Shown in pieces: positions 56,026 through 64,000 of a stretch of DNA of 64,000 bases. Positions within the stretch are counted from its first letter, which is position 1, and each line of letters opens with the position of its first letter. A program made the translations under genes and the position numbers. The stretch lies in NCBI RefSeq assembly GCF_027706845.1, contig NZ_JAQGCZ010000010.1, positions 62,001 to 126,000 of the forward strand, read 5' to 3'. The DNA comes from Mycolicibacterium sp. BiH015. GTDB lineage: Bacteria; Actinomycetota; Actinomycetes; Mycobacteriales; Mycobacteriaceae. Below the pieces are notes generated by a model that made no database searches, was not told the DNA's origin, and worked only from the letters and a program-made list of their open reading frames with translations.

Positions 56026-57621
56026 ATGCGGACGATTCCTGCGGAGCTGGTCAGGCGATACGAGCAGGCGGGGTATTGGACCCGGGAGACGCTCGGAGAC
56101 CTGCTGGCCCGGGGGCTCGCCAACAGCCCCGACACCGGCTTCTGCGTGCATTCGTCCGTGCGGCCCTACTCGGGCACGTTCAGCGAGGTTGAGCGGGATG
56201 CCCGGCGTCTGGCGGCCGGGTTGCAGGCGCGCGGGGTCGGACCCGGTGATGTGGTAGCGCTGCAGTTGCCGAATTGGCGCGAGGCGGCCGTCGCGTTCTG
56301 GGCCTCCTCGTTCCTCGGAGCCGTGATCGTGCCGATCGTGCACTTCTACGGGCGCAAAGAAATCGGCCACATCCTGGCCGTCGCGAAGCCGCGCGTGTTC
56401 ATCACGGCCGAGGAGTTCGGTCGTATGCGCTATCAGCCCGATCTGTGCGCCGATGTGCCGATCGTCGCTTTGGTGGGGGTGGATTCAGCTGCAGGCCATG
56501 CGCGTCCGTTCGACGAACTGCTCGCCGACGAGCCGCTGACCGGCACCGTTCCGGCAGACCCGGCGGCACCGGCGCTCATCGCCTTCACCTCGGGAACCAC
56601 CCGGGACCCGAAGGGCGTGATCCACAGCCATCAGACGCTGAGCTTCGAAACGCGTCAGCTCCTGGAGAACTATCCGCCGGACCGCGGCAGGCAGCTGACG
56701 GCGACCCCGGTCGGTCATTTCATCGGCATGGTCGGAGCACTGCTGATCCCGGTGCTGGAAGGTGCACCGATCGATCTGTGCGACGTCTGGGATCCCGGCC
56801 GGGTTCTGCAGTTGATGGAAAGTGACGGCCTGTCGATCGGGGGAGGCCCGCCGTACTTTGTCACCAGCCTGCTCGACCACCCCGACTGCAAACCCCACCA
56901 TCTCCGCCACTTCAAGACGGTCGGACTGGGCGGCTCGACGGTGCCCGCCGCGGTGACCCGGCGGCTCACCGATCTCGGGATGTTCGTCTTCCGTTCCTAC
57001 GGCAGCACCGAACATCCCTCGATCACCGGCTCGCGACCCAGTGCGCCAGAGGCCAAGCGGTTGTTCACCGACGGAGATCCCCGACTCGGGGTGGAGATCA
57101 AGCTCGGGCCCGACGGGGAGATCTACAGCCGCGGCCCTGACCTGTGCATCGGTTACACCGACGACGAGCTCACCGCGCTGGCCTTCGACGACGAGGGCTG
57201 GTACCGCACCGGCGACATCGGGGTGCTCGACGACGACGGATACCTCACCATCACCGACCGCAAGGCCGACGTCATCATCCGGGGCGGCGAGAACATCAGC
57301 GCCCTGGAGGTCGAAGAGGTTCTGCTGTCCATGTCTGCCGTCGCCGAGGCGGTCGTCGTCGCCGCGCCGGACCCTCGGTTGGGGGAGCGCACCGCGGCGG
57401 TCCTGCGCATCCGCGACGGCCAGCAGATGCCCAATCTCGACGACGTGCGTGCTCACTTCAAGGGGGCAGGGGTGGCCACTCAGAAGTGGCCCGAGGAACT
57501 GCACTGCGTCCCGCCGGGCCAGGACTTCCCGAGGACCGCCAGCGGCAAGGTCCAGAAGTACGTGATCCGTCAGCGGGTGGCAGCCGGCGAGTACGGGGTC
57601 GTTGCGACCCAACGAAAATGA
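56026..57621 (+). CDS. Acyl-CoA synthetase / AMP-dependent ligase
   Basis: A 531-residue ANL-superfamily ligase; I prefer ATG 56026 (MRTIPAELVRRYEQAGYWTR), though 14 more residues upstream are possible. ATP loop FTSGTTRDPKGVIHSH, YGSTEHPSITGS, TGDIGVLDDDGY, hinge RKADVIIRGGENISALEVEE and the catalytic Lys in TASGKVQKY. It should activate a carboxylic acid as an acyl-AMP and then CoA ester. It is divergent from the hydratase gene. Confidence 0.93.
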   Translation: MRTIPAELVRRYEQAGYWTRETLGDLLARGLANSPDTGFCVHSSVRPYSGTFSEVERDARRLAAGLQARGVGPGDVVALQLPNWREAAVAFWASSFLGAVIVPIVHFYGRKEIGHILAVAKPRVFITAEEFGRMRYQPDLCADVPIVALVGVDSAAGHARPFDELLADEPLTGTVPADPAAPALIAFTSGTTRDPKGVIHSHQTLSFETRQLLENYPPDRGRQLTATPVGHFIGMVGALLIPVLEGAPIDLCDVWDPGRVLQLMESDGLSIGGGPPYFVTSLLDHPDCKPHHLRHFKTVGLGGSTVPAAVTRRLTDLGMFVFRSYGSTEHPSITGSRPSAPEAKRLFTDGDPRLGVEIKLGPDGEIYSRGPDLCIGYTDDELTALAFDDEGWYRTGDIGVLDDDGYLTITDRKADVIIRGGENISALEVEEVLLSMSAVAEAVVVAAPDPRLGERTAAVLRIRDGQQMPNLDDVRAHFKGAGVATQKWPEELHCVPPGQDFPRTASGKVQKYVIRQRVAAGEYGVVATQRK

Positions 57622-57634
57622 GAATACGATTCTC
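57620..57634. promoter_or_regulatory. GAGAAT-type operator, site 5 (perfect arms)
   Basis: GAGAATACGATTCTC has perfect 6-bp arms, like the core at 22124. It overlaps the last bases of the synthetase stop codon and lies 22 bp before the amidohydrolase ATG, so it should control the amidohydrolase/FadD-like unit from its own promoter. Confidence 0.72.
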
Positions 57635-57656
57635 TCGATAGGAAAAGGAGTCTTTC

Positions 57657-58847
57657 ATGGGACAACTGTCGCACCGGGTCGATATCCCGTTCCCGCTGTT
57701 CGATGCGGACAACCACCTCTATGAGCCGCCGGAGGCGATGACCAAGTACCTCCCCAAGGAGTACAAGGACGTCGTTCAGTACGTGGAGGTCAACGGGCGC
57801 ACCAAGATCGCGCTCAAGGGACAGATCTCCAACTACATCCCGAATCCGACGTTCTCGGTGGTCGCCAAGCCGGGTGCGTGGGAGGAGTACTTCAAGTACG
57901 GCAACCCGGACGGCAAGAGCAAGCGCGAGCTGTTCGGCGAGCCGATGAAGGCCATCCCGGCGTTCTTCGAGCCCGAACCGCGCATCAAGGTCATGGACGA
58001 GCTCGGCGTCGACCGCAGCCTGATGTTCCCGACGCTGGCCAGCCTCATCGAGGAGCGCCTGTCCGACGACCCTGTCGCCATCCACGTCATCATTCACGCC
58101 CTCAACCAGTGGCTGGACGAGGTGTGGGGCTTCAACTACCAGAACCGCATCTTCACCACGCCCGTCATCACCCTGCCGATCGTCGAGAAGGCGATCGAGG
58201 AGCTGGAGTGGTGCGTCAAGCGTGGCGCCCGTGCCATCCTGATCCGCCCGGCACCGGTGCCCGGCTTCCGCGGACCGCGCTCGTTCGCGCTGCCCGAGTT
58301 CGACCCGTTCTGGGAGCGCGTGGTGCACCACGACATCTTCGTCGGCATGCACTCCTCGGACAGCGGCTACTCGCGCTACACCTCCGAGTGGGACGGCGCC
58401 GCGCAAGAGATGCTGCCGTTCCAGACCAACGCGATGTCGATCCTCAACGAGTGGCGCCCCATCCAGGATGCGGTGGCCTCGTGGGTGATCCACGGCGCAC
58501 TGTTCCGCTTCCCGAAGCTCAAAGTCGGCATTGTCGAGGCCGGCTCGAAGTGGATGTTCCCGCTGCTCGATTCGATGGCCGAGGTATGGAAGAAGGCGCC
58601 GGAAGCCTTCCTGGGCAACCCGATCGAGGAAATCAAGAACCGCATCTACGTCAGCCCGTTCTACGAGGAGGGCATCGACGACCTCATCAATCTGATCGGC
58701 GTCGACCAGGTGCTCTACGGTTCCGACTGGCCGCACCCCGAGGGTCTGGCCGAGCCCACACACTACGTGACAGCGCTCGAGCACCTGTCCGTGGAGGACC
58801 AGGCCAAGATCATGGGCGGCAACCTGGGACGTCTCGTCACGACGTGA
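57657..58847 (+). CDS. Amidohydrolase-2 family protein
   Basis: A 396-residue amidohydrolase-2 protein starting at ATG 57657 behind AAAAGGAG. Metal-site motifs: LFDADNHLYEPP (D/H), VGMHSSDSG (His) and the final Asp in LYGSDWPHPEG. Relatives decarboxylate or hydrate aromatic and alicyclic acids. It is a paralogue of those at 19613 and 20778 but has its own promoter and operator. Confidence 0.88.
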   Translation: MGQLSHRVDIPFPLFDADNHLYEPPEAMTKYLPKEYKDVVQYVEVNGRTKIALKGQISNYIPNPTFSVVAKPGAWEEYFKYGNPDGKSKRELFGEPMKAIPAFFEPEPRIKVMDELGVDRSLMFPTLASLIEERLSDDPVAIHVIIHALNQWLDEVWGFNYQNRIFTTPVITLPIVEKAIEELEWCVKRGARAILIRPAPVPGFRGPRSFALPEFDPFWERVVHHDIFVGMHSSDSGYSRYTSEWDGAAQEMLPFQTNAMSILNEWRPIQDAVASWVIHGALFRFPKLKVGIVEAGSKWMFPLLDSMAEVWKKAPEAFLGNPIEEIKNRIYVSPFYEEGIDDLINLIGVDQVLYGSDWPHPEGLAEPTHYVTALEHLSVEDQAKIMGGNLGRLVTT

Positions 58848-58893
58848 CGTATCGGGCTCACGCGCTGCGACGATCAAGGGTGCCCCACGCCCG

Positions 58894-60387
58894 ATGAGGA
58901 GTAGCGCCGACAAACCCTGGCAGACCATCCCCGAGTTGGTCGCCAGCGCAGCGGACCGGTTCGGCGACAGCGAAGCTGTCGTCGACGGTCCGCTGCGATT
59001 GTCCTTCGCCGAACTCGCTGAGCGGATCCGTTGTGCTGCGGGCGCGTTCGCCGACCTCGGTATCGAAAAAGGGGATCGTGCCGCGATCTGGGCACCCAAC
59101 AGCGCCGAATGGATCGTCGCCGCGTTCGGACTGCTCACCGCCGGCGGGGTGCTCGTACCGGTGAACACCAGGTTCAAGACCGAGGAGGCGGGCGACATCA
59201 TCGCCCGCAGCGGTGCCAAGGCGGTCCTGGTGCAGCAGGGCTTCCTGGGTGTGGACTACACGCTGCCCTCCTCGTGGACCGGCAAGCGGCCGCCGGTGAT
59301 CGACCTGAAATCTGAGTTTCTCTCCAGCGGAACGCCTTTCAGCCGTCCGCTGGCGCCCACCGACATCTCGGACATCATCTTCACCTCGGGCACGACGGGG
59401 CGCCCCAAAGGTGTGATGATGCACCATGCGCAGAACCTGCGGCTGTACGAGGAGTGGTGCAACCTGGCCGATCTGCGCCAGGGCGACCGCTATCTGATGG
59501 TGAACCCGTACTTCCACACCTTCGGCTACAAGGCCGGTCTGATCGCGTCCTTCATTCGGGGTGCGACGATGCTGCCGGTCGCGGTGTTCGACATCGACAG
59601 GGTGGTGGAACTCATTGCGACAGAACGCGTCACGATGCTGCCCGGCCCGCCGACGCTGTACCACTCGCTGCTGTCGGTGCCCGACAAGTCGAAGCTCGCC
59701 ACGCTGCGGGCCGGGGTGACCGGCGCGGCCGACATTCCCGTCGAACTGATCCGGCGGGTGCACGAAGAACTGCCCTTCCAGACGCTGGCGACGGGCTACG
59801 GCCTCACCGAAGCAGGCACCGTCACGCTGTCGCGACCGGGAGACTCGTTCACCGACATCGCGACCACCGCAGGCGTCGCCTGCGACGGTGTCGAAATGCG
59901 CATCGCCGACGACGGCGAGGTGCTGGTGCGGGGGTACACGGTCATGCAGGGCTATCTCGACGACCCGGTGGCCACCGCCGAGGCGATCGACGGCGACGGC
60001 TGGCTGCACACCGGAGATCTCGGCACCGTGGACGAGGCAGGGCGTCTGCGCATCGTCGGCCGCAAGAAGGACATGTTCATCGTGGGGGGCTTCAATGCCT
60101 ACCCCGCCGAGATCGAGGGCTTCCTGCTGGAACACCCCGGTGTGGCGCAGGCCGCTGTCGTCGGCGTCCCCGACGAGCGCCTGGGGCAGGTCGGCAAGGC
60201 ATTCGTGGTGGCCGAGACCGCCGGGAACGGCACCAGGGTGCCGCTGGACGGCGACGACCTGATCGCATGGTGTCGTGACCGAATGGCCGGTTTCAAGGTG
60301 CCCCGCTATGTAGAGTTCCTCGACGAAATGCCGTTGAACGCCACCGGCAAGGTGATGAAGGACAAACTTCTGAACCTCGATCGCTGA
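58894..60387 (+). CDS. Acyl-CoA synthetase, FadD3-like
   Basis: A 497-residue ANL ligase with FTSGTTGRPKGVMMHH (ATP loop), NPYFHTFGYKAGLIASFIRG, TGYGLTEAGTVT, TGDLGTVDEAGRLRIVGRKK and catalytic Lys in NATGKVMKDKL. The NPxFHxFGYKAG segment resembles FadD3, which activates the CD-ring propionate left from sterol breakdown. I infer a ring-bearing acid as substrate, though the match is from memory. It lies 46 bp after the amidohydrolase gene. Confidence 0.9.
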   Translation: MRSSADKPWQTIPELVASAADRFGDSEAVVDGPLRLSFAELAERIRCAAGAFADLGIEKGDRAAIWAPNSAEWIVAAFGLLTAGGVLVPVNTRFKTEEAGDIIARSGAKAVLVQQGFLGVDYTLPSSWTGKRPPVIDLKSEFLSSGTPFSRPLAPTDISDIIFTSGTTGRPKGVMMHHAQNLRLYEEWCNLADLRQGDRYLMVNPYFHTFGYKAGLIASFIRGATMLPVAVFDIDRVVELIATERVTMLPGPPTLYHSLLSVPDKSKLATLRAGVTGAADIPVELIRRVHEELPFQTLATGYGLTEAGTVTLSRPGDSFTDIATTAGVACDGVEMRIADDGEVLVRGYTVMQGYLDDPVATAEAIDGDGWLHTGDLGTVDEAGRLRIVGRKKDMFIVGGFNAYPAEIEGFLLEHPGVAQAAVVGVPDERLGQVGKAFVVAETAGNGTRVPLDGDDLIAWCRDRMAGFKVPRYVEFLDEMPLNATGKVMKDKLLNLDR

Positions 60388-60481
60388 GCGACCGCACAGC
60401 GCGTAAACAGCATTTCCGCTGACAGGCCTTTTGTCCGGACCTCCGATGCGGGGGTATCGTCATAGGCAATACTCAAAAAAG

Positions 60482-60496
60482 AAGAACGACATTCTC
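60482..60496. promoter_or_regulatory. GAGAAT-type operator, site 6
   Basis: AAGAACGACATTCTC matches the dyad at 10 of 12 defined positions. It is 43 bp before the GTG of the first Mce-associated gene, linking that transporter accessory to the same control as the degradation genes. The rest of the 152-bp gap after the FadD-like gene shows no other clear element. Confidence 0.55.
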
Positions 60497-60539
60497 ACAA
60501 CCGCAAGCATGCGATGACGCAGCAGACAAGGAGGTCGGT

Positions 60540-61412
60540 GTGCCGTCTTTCAGGCGCCGCGACTCCGTGATCGACGCCGATCGCGTCGACGGGGCGACAG
60601 CCGACCCTGACCGTCCGACGGACGCCGAACAGGCTCGGGCGCTCGCCGAAGAAGCCGAGGCGGAGGCCGCAGAGGCCGATGCCATGGCAGCGGCCGCCAG
60701 GGCTCGGGCCCGCGCAGCAAGGCTTCGCCGGGAGGCTCTAAAGGTCAGCACCGACACCGCGCCCGGCGAAGCGGAGGCGCAGACTCCCGCCGAGCTGGTC
60801 GAGACCGAGGACGCCGAGACCGAGAGCGTGGAACCCCAGGTGTCGGCGGAGGCCGACATCGACATCGAGGAGGCGCAGGAAGCCGACGCGCCGCGCAAGC
60901 GCCGCACAGCGCGGCTGAAGCCGACGAAGTACGGTGTCGCTGTCGCGGCGATCGTCGTGGCCATCCTGGGTGCCGTAGCCGGGCTCGCCGCCAGCGGCTA
61001 CATGATCGTCGAGCACCGGAATGCCGAGAAGATCCGGCAGCAGACCGCCGAGTACTCCGCAGCCGCCCGGCAGAGCGTCGTCACGCTGATGTCGTTGGAT
61101 TTCAACAATGCCGAGGCCGACGTCCAGCGCATCATCGACAACTCGACCGGCCAATTCAAGTCGGACTTCGAGTCTCAGGCGGCCGATTTCGTGAAGGTGG
61201 CCCAGGATTCCAAGGTCGTCACCGAGGTCACGGTCAACTCCACCGCCGTGGAGTCGATGTCCGACGACAAGGCCGAGGTGCTCGTGGCGGCCGCGTCCCG
61301 GGTCACCAACACGGCCGGCGCCAATCAGGAACCACGCACGTGGCGCCTGAGCGTGAGCCTCGAGCGGGAGAACGGTCAGATCAAGATGGCGAAAGTCGAG
61401 TTCGTGCCGTGA
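60540..61412 (+). CDS. Mce-associated membrane protein (Mam type), long
   Basis: A 290-residue protein starting at GTG 60540. The N-terminal ~120 residues are Ala/Glu-rich and charged (EEAEAEAAEADAMAAAARAR) and predicted coiled coil. One membrane helix (about 136-158, VAVAAIVVAILGAVAGLAAS) follows. The outer domain (about 165-290) is the SnoaL-like fold of Mce-associated proteins (MSLDFNNAEADVQRIIDNST). These proteins sit with Mce complexes. Here it is 13 kb from mceF but under the shared operator type. Confidence 0.88.
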   Translation: MPSFRRRDSVIDADRVDGATADPDRPTDAEQARALAEEAEAEAAEADAMAAAARARARAARLRREALKVSTDTAPGEAEAQTPAELVETEDAETESVEPQVSAEADIDIEEAQEADAPRKRRTARLKPTKYGVAVAAIVVAILGAVAGLAASGYMIVEHRNAEKIRQQTAEYSAAARQSVVTLMSLDFNNAEADVQRIIDNSTGQFKSDFESQAADFVKVAQDSKVVTEVTVNSTAVESMSDDKAEVLVAAASRVTNTAGANQEPRTWRLSVSLERENGQIKMAKVEFVP

Positions 61413-62068
61413 GCGACGAAGACCGCACAACCGAGCCGGCCACCGACGACACCGACGTCGACGAGACCGTCGAGGATCGGTCCAGCGCCGATGGGCCCGA
61501 CCAGTCAGCCGAGGTCGCGGAGCCGGCCGACGAGGATGCTGACGAGGACCCGCCTGCCGGCAAGACACGCCGGCGGTCGGGCCGCGCACTCGTCACCGCC
61601 GCTGTCTTGGCGTTTGTTCTGCTCGCCGCGTCGGCGGGCCTGACGAGCTGGCTCTACATCAACGACTACCGCCCCGACCAGGAGACGGATCCCGCGGCGG
61701 CGCAGGTCGCCCTCGATGCGGCCAAGACGGGCACCGTCGCGCTGCTGTCCTACTCGCCGGAGTCCCTCGACCAGGACTTCGCCAACGCCAAATCGAAGCT
61801 GACCGGCGACTTCCTGTCCTACTACACGCAATTCACCGAGCAGATCGTGACGCCGGCGGCGCGGGAGAAGTCCGTCAAGACCGCCGCGTCGGTCGTCCGT
61901 GCCGCGGTGTCGGAGATTGCGCCGGATTCCGCCGAGGTGCTGGTATTCATCAATCAGACCACCACCAGCAAGGAGAATCCCGACGGCGCCTTCGCGGCCA
62001 GCAGCGTCAAGGTCGGTCTGACAAAGATCGACGGCAACTGGCTGATCGACTCGTTCGACCCGGTATAG
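61409..62068 (+). CDS. Mce-associated membrane protein (Mam type), short
   Basis: A 219-residue protein starting at GTG 61409 (GTGA overlap). An acidic N-terminal tail (TDDTDVDETVEDRSSADGPD) is followed by a basic cluster (KTRRRSGR), one membrane helix (ALVTAAVLAFVLLAASAGL) and an outer domain (LLSYSPESLDQDFANAKSKL, WLIDSFDPV at the end) of the same type as its neighbour. The two probably work as a pair with the Mce transporter. Confidence 0.88.
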   Translation: MSDEDRTTEPATDDTDVDETVEDRSSADGPDQSAEVAEPADEDADEDPPAGKTRRRSGRALVTAAVLAFVLLAASAGLTSWLYINDYRPDQETDPAAAQVALDAAKTGTVALLSYSPESLDQDFANAKSKLTGDFLSYYTQFTEQIVTPAAREKSVKTAASVVRAAVSEIAPDSAEVLVFINQTTTSKENPDGAFAASSVKVGLTKIDGNWLIDSFDPV

Positions 62069-62088
62069 GCCGTATAGCCTCGAGCGCC

Positions 62089-62757
62089 GTGACTGTGACG
62101 GCGATCCTGCCCGTTCCGACGAGCCTGGAGTCCCGGCGCGAGGCGGTGTTTTCGCCCGTTGCAGGGCTCTCCCCGCTCGCGCGCATCGTTCGAAGCCTGG
62201 CGGCCGCCGCCGACGTGATCGTCGCCGCAGCTGCGCCGCTGGTCGACGAGGTCAAGACATCGCTGGCGGCCCAGGGGCTTTCGGGTACACGGGTGTGCGT
62301 GGCCGACGACCCGGGCGTCCCGACGAACTGCATTGCCGCGGCGCTGCGCGTTCCCGGAGTCGCCGAGCAGGTGCTGCTGCACGACATCGCGTGGCCGCTG
62401 GTGTCGCCCGTCACGCTGGCTCGTGTGATGGATGCGCTCAGAGACGGAGCAGCTGCGGTGCTTCCGGTGTGTCCGGTCACGGACAGCATCAAAGCGGTGG
62501 ACTCCAACGGCACGGTGACGGCCACCGTCGAGCGGACCCCGCTGCGCACCGTCCAATACCCCCGAGGCTTCTCCGCCGCCGTGTTGAGCCGGCTGCTCAC
62601 CCATGACGGAGCCGTCGAACTCGACGCGGTGCTCGCCTCAGGGGTGCCGGTGACATATGTCGACGGCGACACCGATGCCATGGCAGTCGAATTGCCCGGC
62701 GATGCAAGCTATCTCGCCGCGGTCATCGAAGGCCGGAGCGACGGTTCGGGTTGCTGA
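62089..62757 (+). CDS. Degenerate IspD-like nucleotidyltransferase
   Basis: A 222-residue protein starting at GTG or ATG near 62089. It has the IspD layout (VLLHDIAWPLVSPVTLARVM, TVERTPLRTVQYPRGFSAAV, VTYVDGDTDAMAVELPGD), but the N-terminal nucleotide loop reads AILPVPTSLESRREAVFSPV and lacks AAGxGxRxG and the Lys. It is probably not an active cytidylyltransferase. Its 3' end overlaps by 35 bp the end of the convergent IspD-like gene. Confidence 0.75.
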   Translation: MTVTAILPVPTSLESRREAVFSPVAGLSPLARIVRSLAAAADVIVAAAAPLVDEVKTSLAAQGLSGTRVCVADDPGVPTNCIAAALRVPGVAEQVLLHDIAWPLVSPVTLARVMDALRDGAAAVLPVCPVTDSIKAVDSNGTVTATVERTPLRTVQYPRGFSAAVLSRLLTHDGAVELDAVLASGVPVTYVDGDTDAMAVELPGDASYLAAVIEGRSDGSGC

Positions 62758-63439
62758 GCAGACGCTGTGCGACGGCGATGTCGCGGGCATACGTCACCTT
62801 GAGGTTGGCCGTGTCCCCGTGGAACGTCCGAACCTCGACATCGGTGTAGTACTCGATACACGAGGACGTGTCGGTGCCCTCGAACCCGTCGCGCTCCGCG
62901 CTGCGATAGGCGTGAAGGAGATCTCTCGCCCGGAAGGCCTGCGGCGTCTGGACTCTGACCAGCCTCGCGCGGTCGGGCACCGGATCGAGGCCGTGCTCGC
63001 CCGACGCCGCCAGGTTCTCGACCGGCAGGGCGGGCAACGCGCCGCCGAACTCGCGGGCCAGCGTGATCGCCTCGCGGAACATTTCCGGTCCCGCGAGTGG
63101 CCGGGCGGCGTCGTGGATGGCGACCACGTCGACGCTGCCCGACTCGATGTCAGCGGCCAGATACCTCACGACGTTGGTCTCCGAACCATGCCTGGTGTCA
63201 GCACCTTCGACCAATTCGATTGCGGCATGGCCGAGTTCGCGGTGGACGGTGTCGCGAGCGAGATCGAACTCGCCCTTGCGGAACACCAGGACCGTCCTCG
63301 CGATCTCTGGGAGCCGAGTCAAGGTGTCCAGCGACCACGACAGCATGCTGCGCCCGGCCAACGGCAGATAGGCCTTGTTCCCGTCAGCGCCCACCCGGGT
63401 ACCGAGGCCCGCGGCCAAGACCACACCGACGGCGTCCAT
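62723..63439 (-). CDS. IspD-family cytidylyltransferase
   Basis: A 238-residue protein starting at ATG 63439. The nucleotide loop VVLAAGLGTRVGADGNKAYL is intact except that NKAYLPL replaces the usual PKQFxxL. AIHDAARPLAGPEMF is the conserved HDAARP segment, and RVQTPQAFRARDLLHAY and TDTSSCIEYY follow. It should transfer CMP to a sugar-alcohol phosphate: MEP in isoprenoid synthesis or a related substrate. No ispF is adjacent, so a second-copy or other role is possible. Confidence 0.85.
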   Translation of the reverse strand: MDAVGVVLAAGLGTRVGADGNKAYLPLAGRSMLSWSLDTLTRLPEIARTVLVFRKGEFDLARDTVHRELGHAAIELVEGADTRHGSETNVVRYLAADIESGSVDVVAIHDAARPLAGPEMFREAITLAREFGGALPALPVENLAASGEHGLDPVPDRARLVRVQTPQAFRARDLLHAYRSAERDGFEGTDTSSCIEYYTDVEVRTFHGDTANLKVTYARDIAVAQRLLSNPNRRSGLR

Positions 63440-63564
63440 GACGCGAACCTTATCGTGGCGCCGAACGGCCACGTCGATGACAGCGCGGCAGCCGCACCTC
63501 GGCCGACGCGTCGGGCGCCTCACGCGCGGCTACGCTCTGCCCTGCGGAGGAAAGGGGACGAGCA

Positions 63565-64000
63565 GTGAGCGAGCAACCGCACCGACCGGTCGGCCAGTTG
63601 CACCGGATCAGGCAGATGGCCGGGCGCGACCCGCACGAGACGGGCCGAGTCGCAACCCCGCTGGAGCTGTTGTTCGACCTGACCTTCGTTGTGGCTTTCG
63701 GCATCGCGGCGTCGCAGTTTGCGCACCTGCTGGCCGCGGGGCACGTGGCAGCGGGGCTGGCCGCGTTCTTCTTCGCGATGTTCGCGGTGTGCTGGGCCTG
63801 GATCAACTTCAGCTGGTTCGCCTCGGCCTACGACACCGATGACTGGGTGTACCGGCTCACGACGATGCTGCAGATGGTCGGTGTCATCATCCTGGCGCTC
63901 GGACTGCCGCAGATGTACGCGTCGATCGAACACGGCGGCCACGTCGACAACGCCGTGGTGGTCGCGGGCTATGTGGTGATGCGCGTCGCGATGGTGGCCC
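63565..64000 (+). CDS. LtrA-family membrane protein, N-terminal part (cut by window edge)
   Basis: The frame starts at GTG 63565 (VSEQPHRPVGQLHRIRQMAG) with GGAGGAAAGG upstream and runs off the right edge. Residues about 35-65 give PLELLFDLTFVVAFGIAASQ, the signature of low-temperature-requirement A proteins, then WINFSWFASAYDTDDWVYRL and two more hydrophobic helices. About 145 residues are visible of an expected ~400. The biochemical role of the family is unknown. Confidence 0.85.
   Translation, partial: MSEQPHRPVGQLHRIRQMAGRDPHETGRVATPLELLFDLTFVVAFGIAASQFAHLLAAGHVAAGLAAFFFAMFAVCWAWINFSWFASAYDTDDWVYRLTTMLQMVGVIILALGLPQMYASIEHGGHVDNAVVVAGYVVMRVAMVA

Overview
The window looks like chromosomal DNA of a fast-growing mycobacterium (Mycolicibacterium type). 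The GC content is high, and GTG and TTG starts are common, with ATGA, GTGA and TAATG overlaps. There is a complete yrbEAB-mceABCDEF lipid-uptake operon with two Mce-associated membrane proteins, a mycofactocin-type short-chain dehydrogenase, F420-type luciferase-like oxidoreductases, and many P450s with 3Fe-4S ferredoxins. I see no tRNA, rRNA, CRISPR array, phage gene or insertion sequence.

Almost everything between about 1 and 60 kb reads as one large catabolic island for a lipid-like or alicyclic/isoprenoid-like substrate. The substrate cannot be named from sequence. Layout: (1) 1-3.4 kb, a TetR-led operon with an acyl-CoA dehydrogenase, an APH-like kinase and a quinone-oxidoreductase-type MDR enzyme. 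(2) 3.5-9.1 kb, VOC protein, two gene remnants joined at a deletion point near 4438, TauD-type dioxygenase, CMD-like protein, P450, ferredoxin and DUF1330 protein. (3) 9.2-17.8 kb, a leftward unit made of a NuoF-like flavoprotein, ferredoxin, DUF35-thiolase fusion, hydrolase, two HIBADH-type dehydrogenases and a P450-ferredoxin-P450 block. (4) 17.8-28.6 kb, hydrolase, Rieske ferredoxin, two amidohydrolases and, divergently, an acyl-CoA dehydrogenase pair, F420-type oxidoreductase, sulfotransferase-like, TIM-barrel and DUF1214 proteins. (5) 28.7-32.5 kb, small secreted protein, P450, ferredoxin and two SDRs. (6) 32.8-47.4 kb, one long rightward unit: aldehyde dehydrogenase, CaiB-type CoA transferase, HMG-CoA-synthase-like/OB protein, thiolase, then yrbEAB-mceABCDEF. 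(7) 47.4-53.4 kb, three small secreted proteins, a P450/TetR divergent pair and a four-gene membrane operon (NorE-like, NorF-like and two paralogous multi-TM proteins). (8) 53.5-62 kb, Ltp-like/DUF35 pair, enoyl-CoA hydratase, two acyl-CoA synthetases, amidohydrolase and two Mce-associated proteins. (9) 62-64 kb, two IspD-like proteins and the start of an LtrA-family gene.

The parts fit one pathway. The Mce transporter imports a hydrophobic substrate. P450s hydroxylate it, fed by ferredoxins and perhaps by the NuoF-like flavoprotein. Alcohol, aldehyde and SDR dehydrogenases oxidise it further. CoA ligases or CoA transferase activate it, and acyl-CoA dehydrogenases, hydratase, thiolases and DUF35-assisted aldolases shorten it.

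The strongest new signal is a recurrent dyad, GAGAAT-N3-ATTCTC, in front of many of these transcription units (best sites 7281, 22000, 22124, 57620, 60482; weaker 32538, 55121, 55905-55945). It differs from the KstR and KstR2 motifs as I remember them and suggests one regulon covering uptake and degradation. Two further operator types serve the P450/TetR pair and the NorE/NorF-like operon. That operon lacks any oxidase catalytic subunit and is the best candidate here for an undescribed system.
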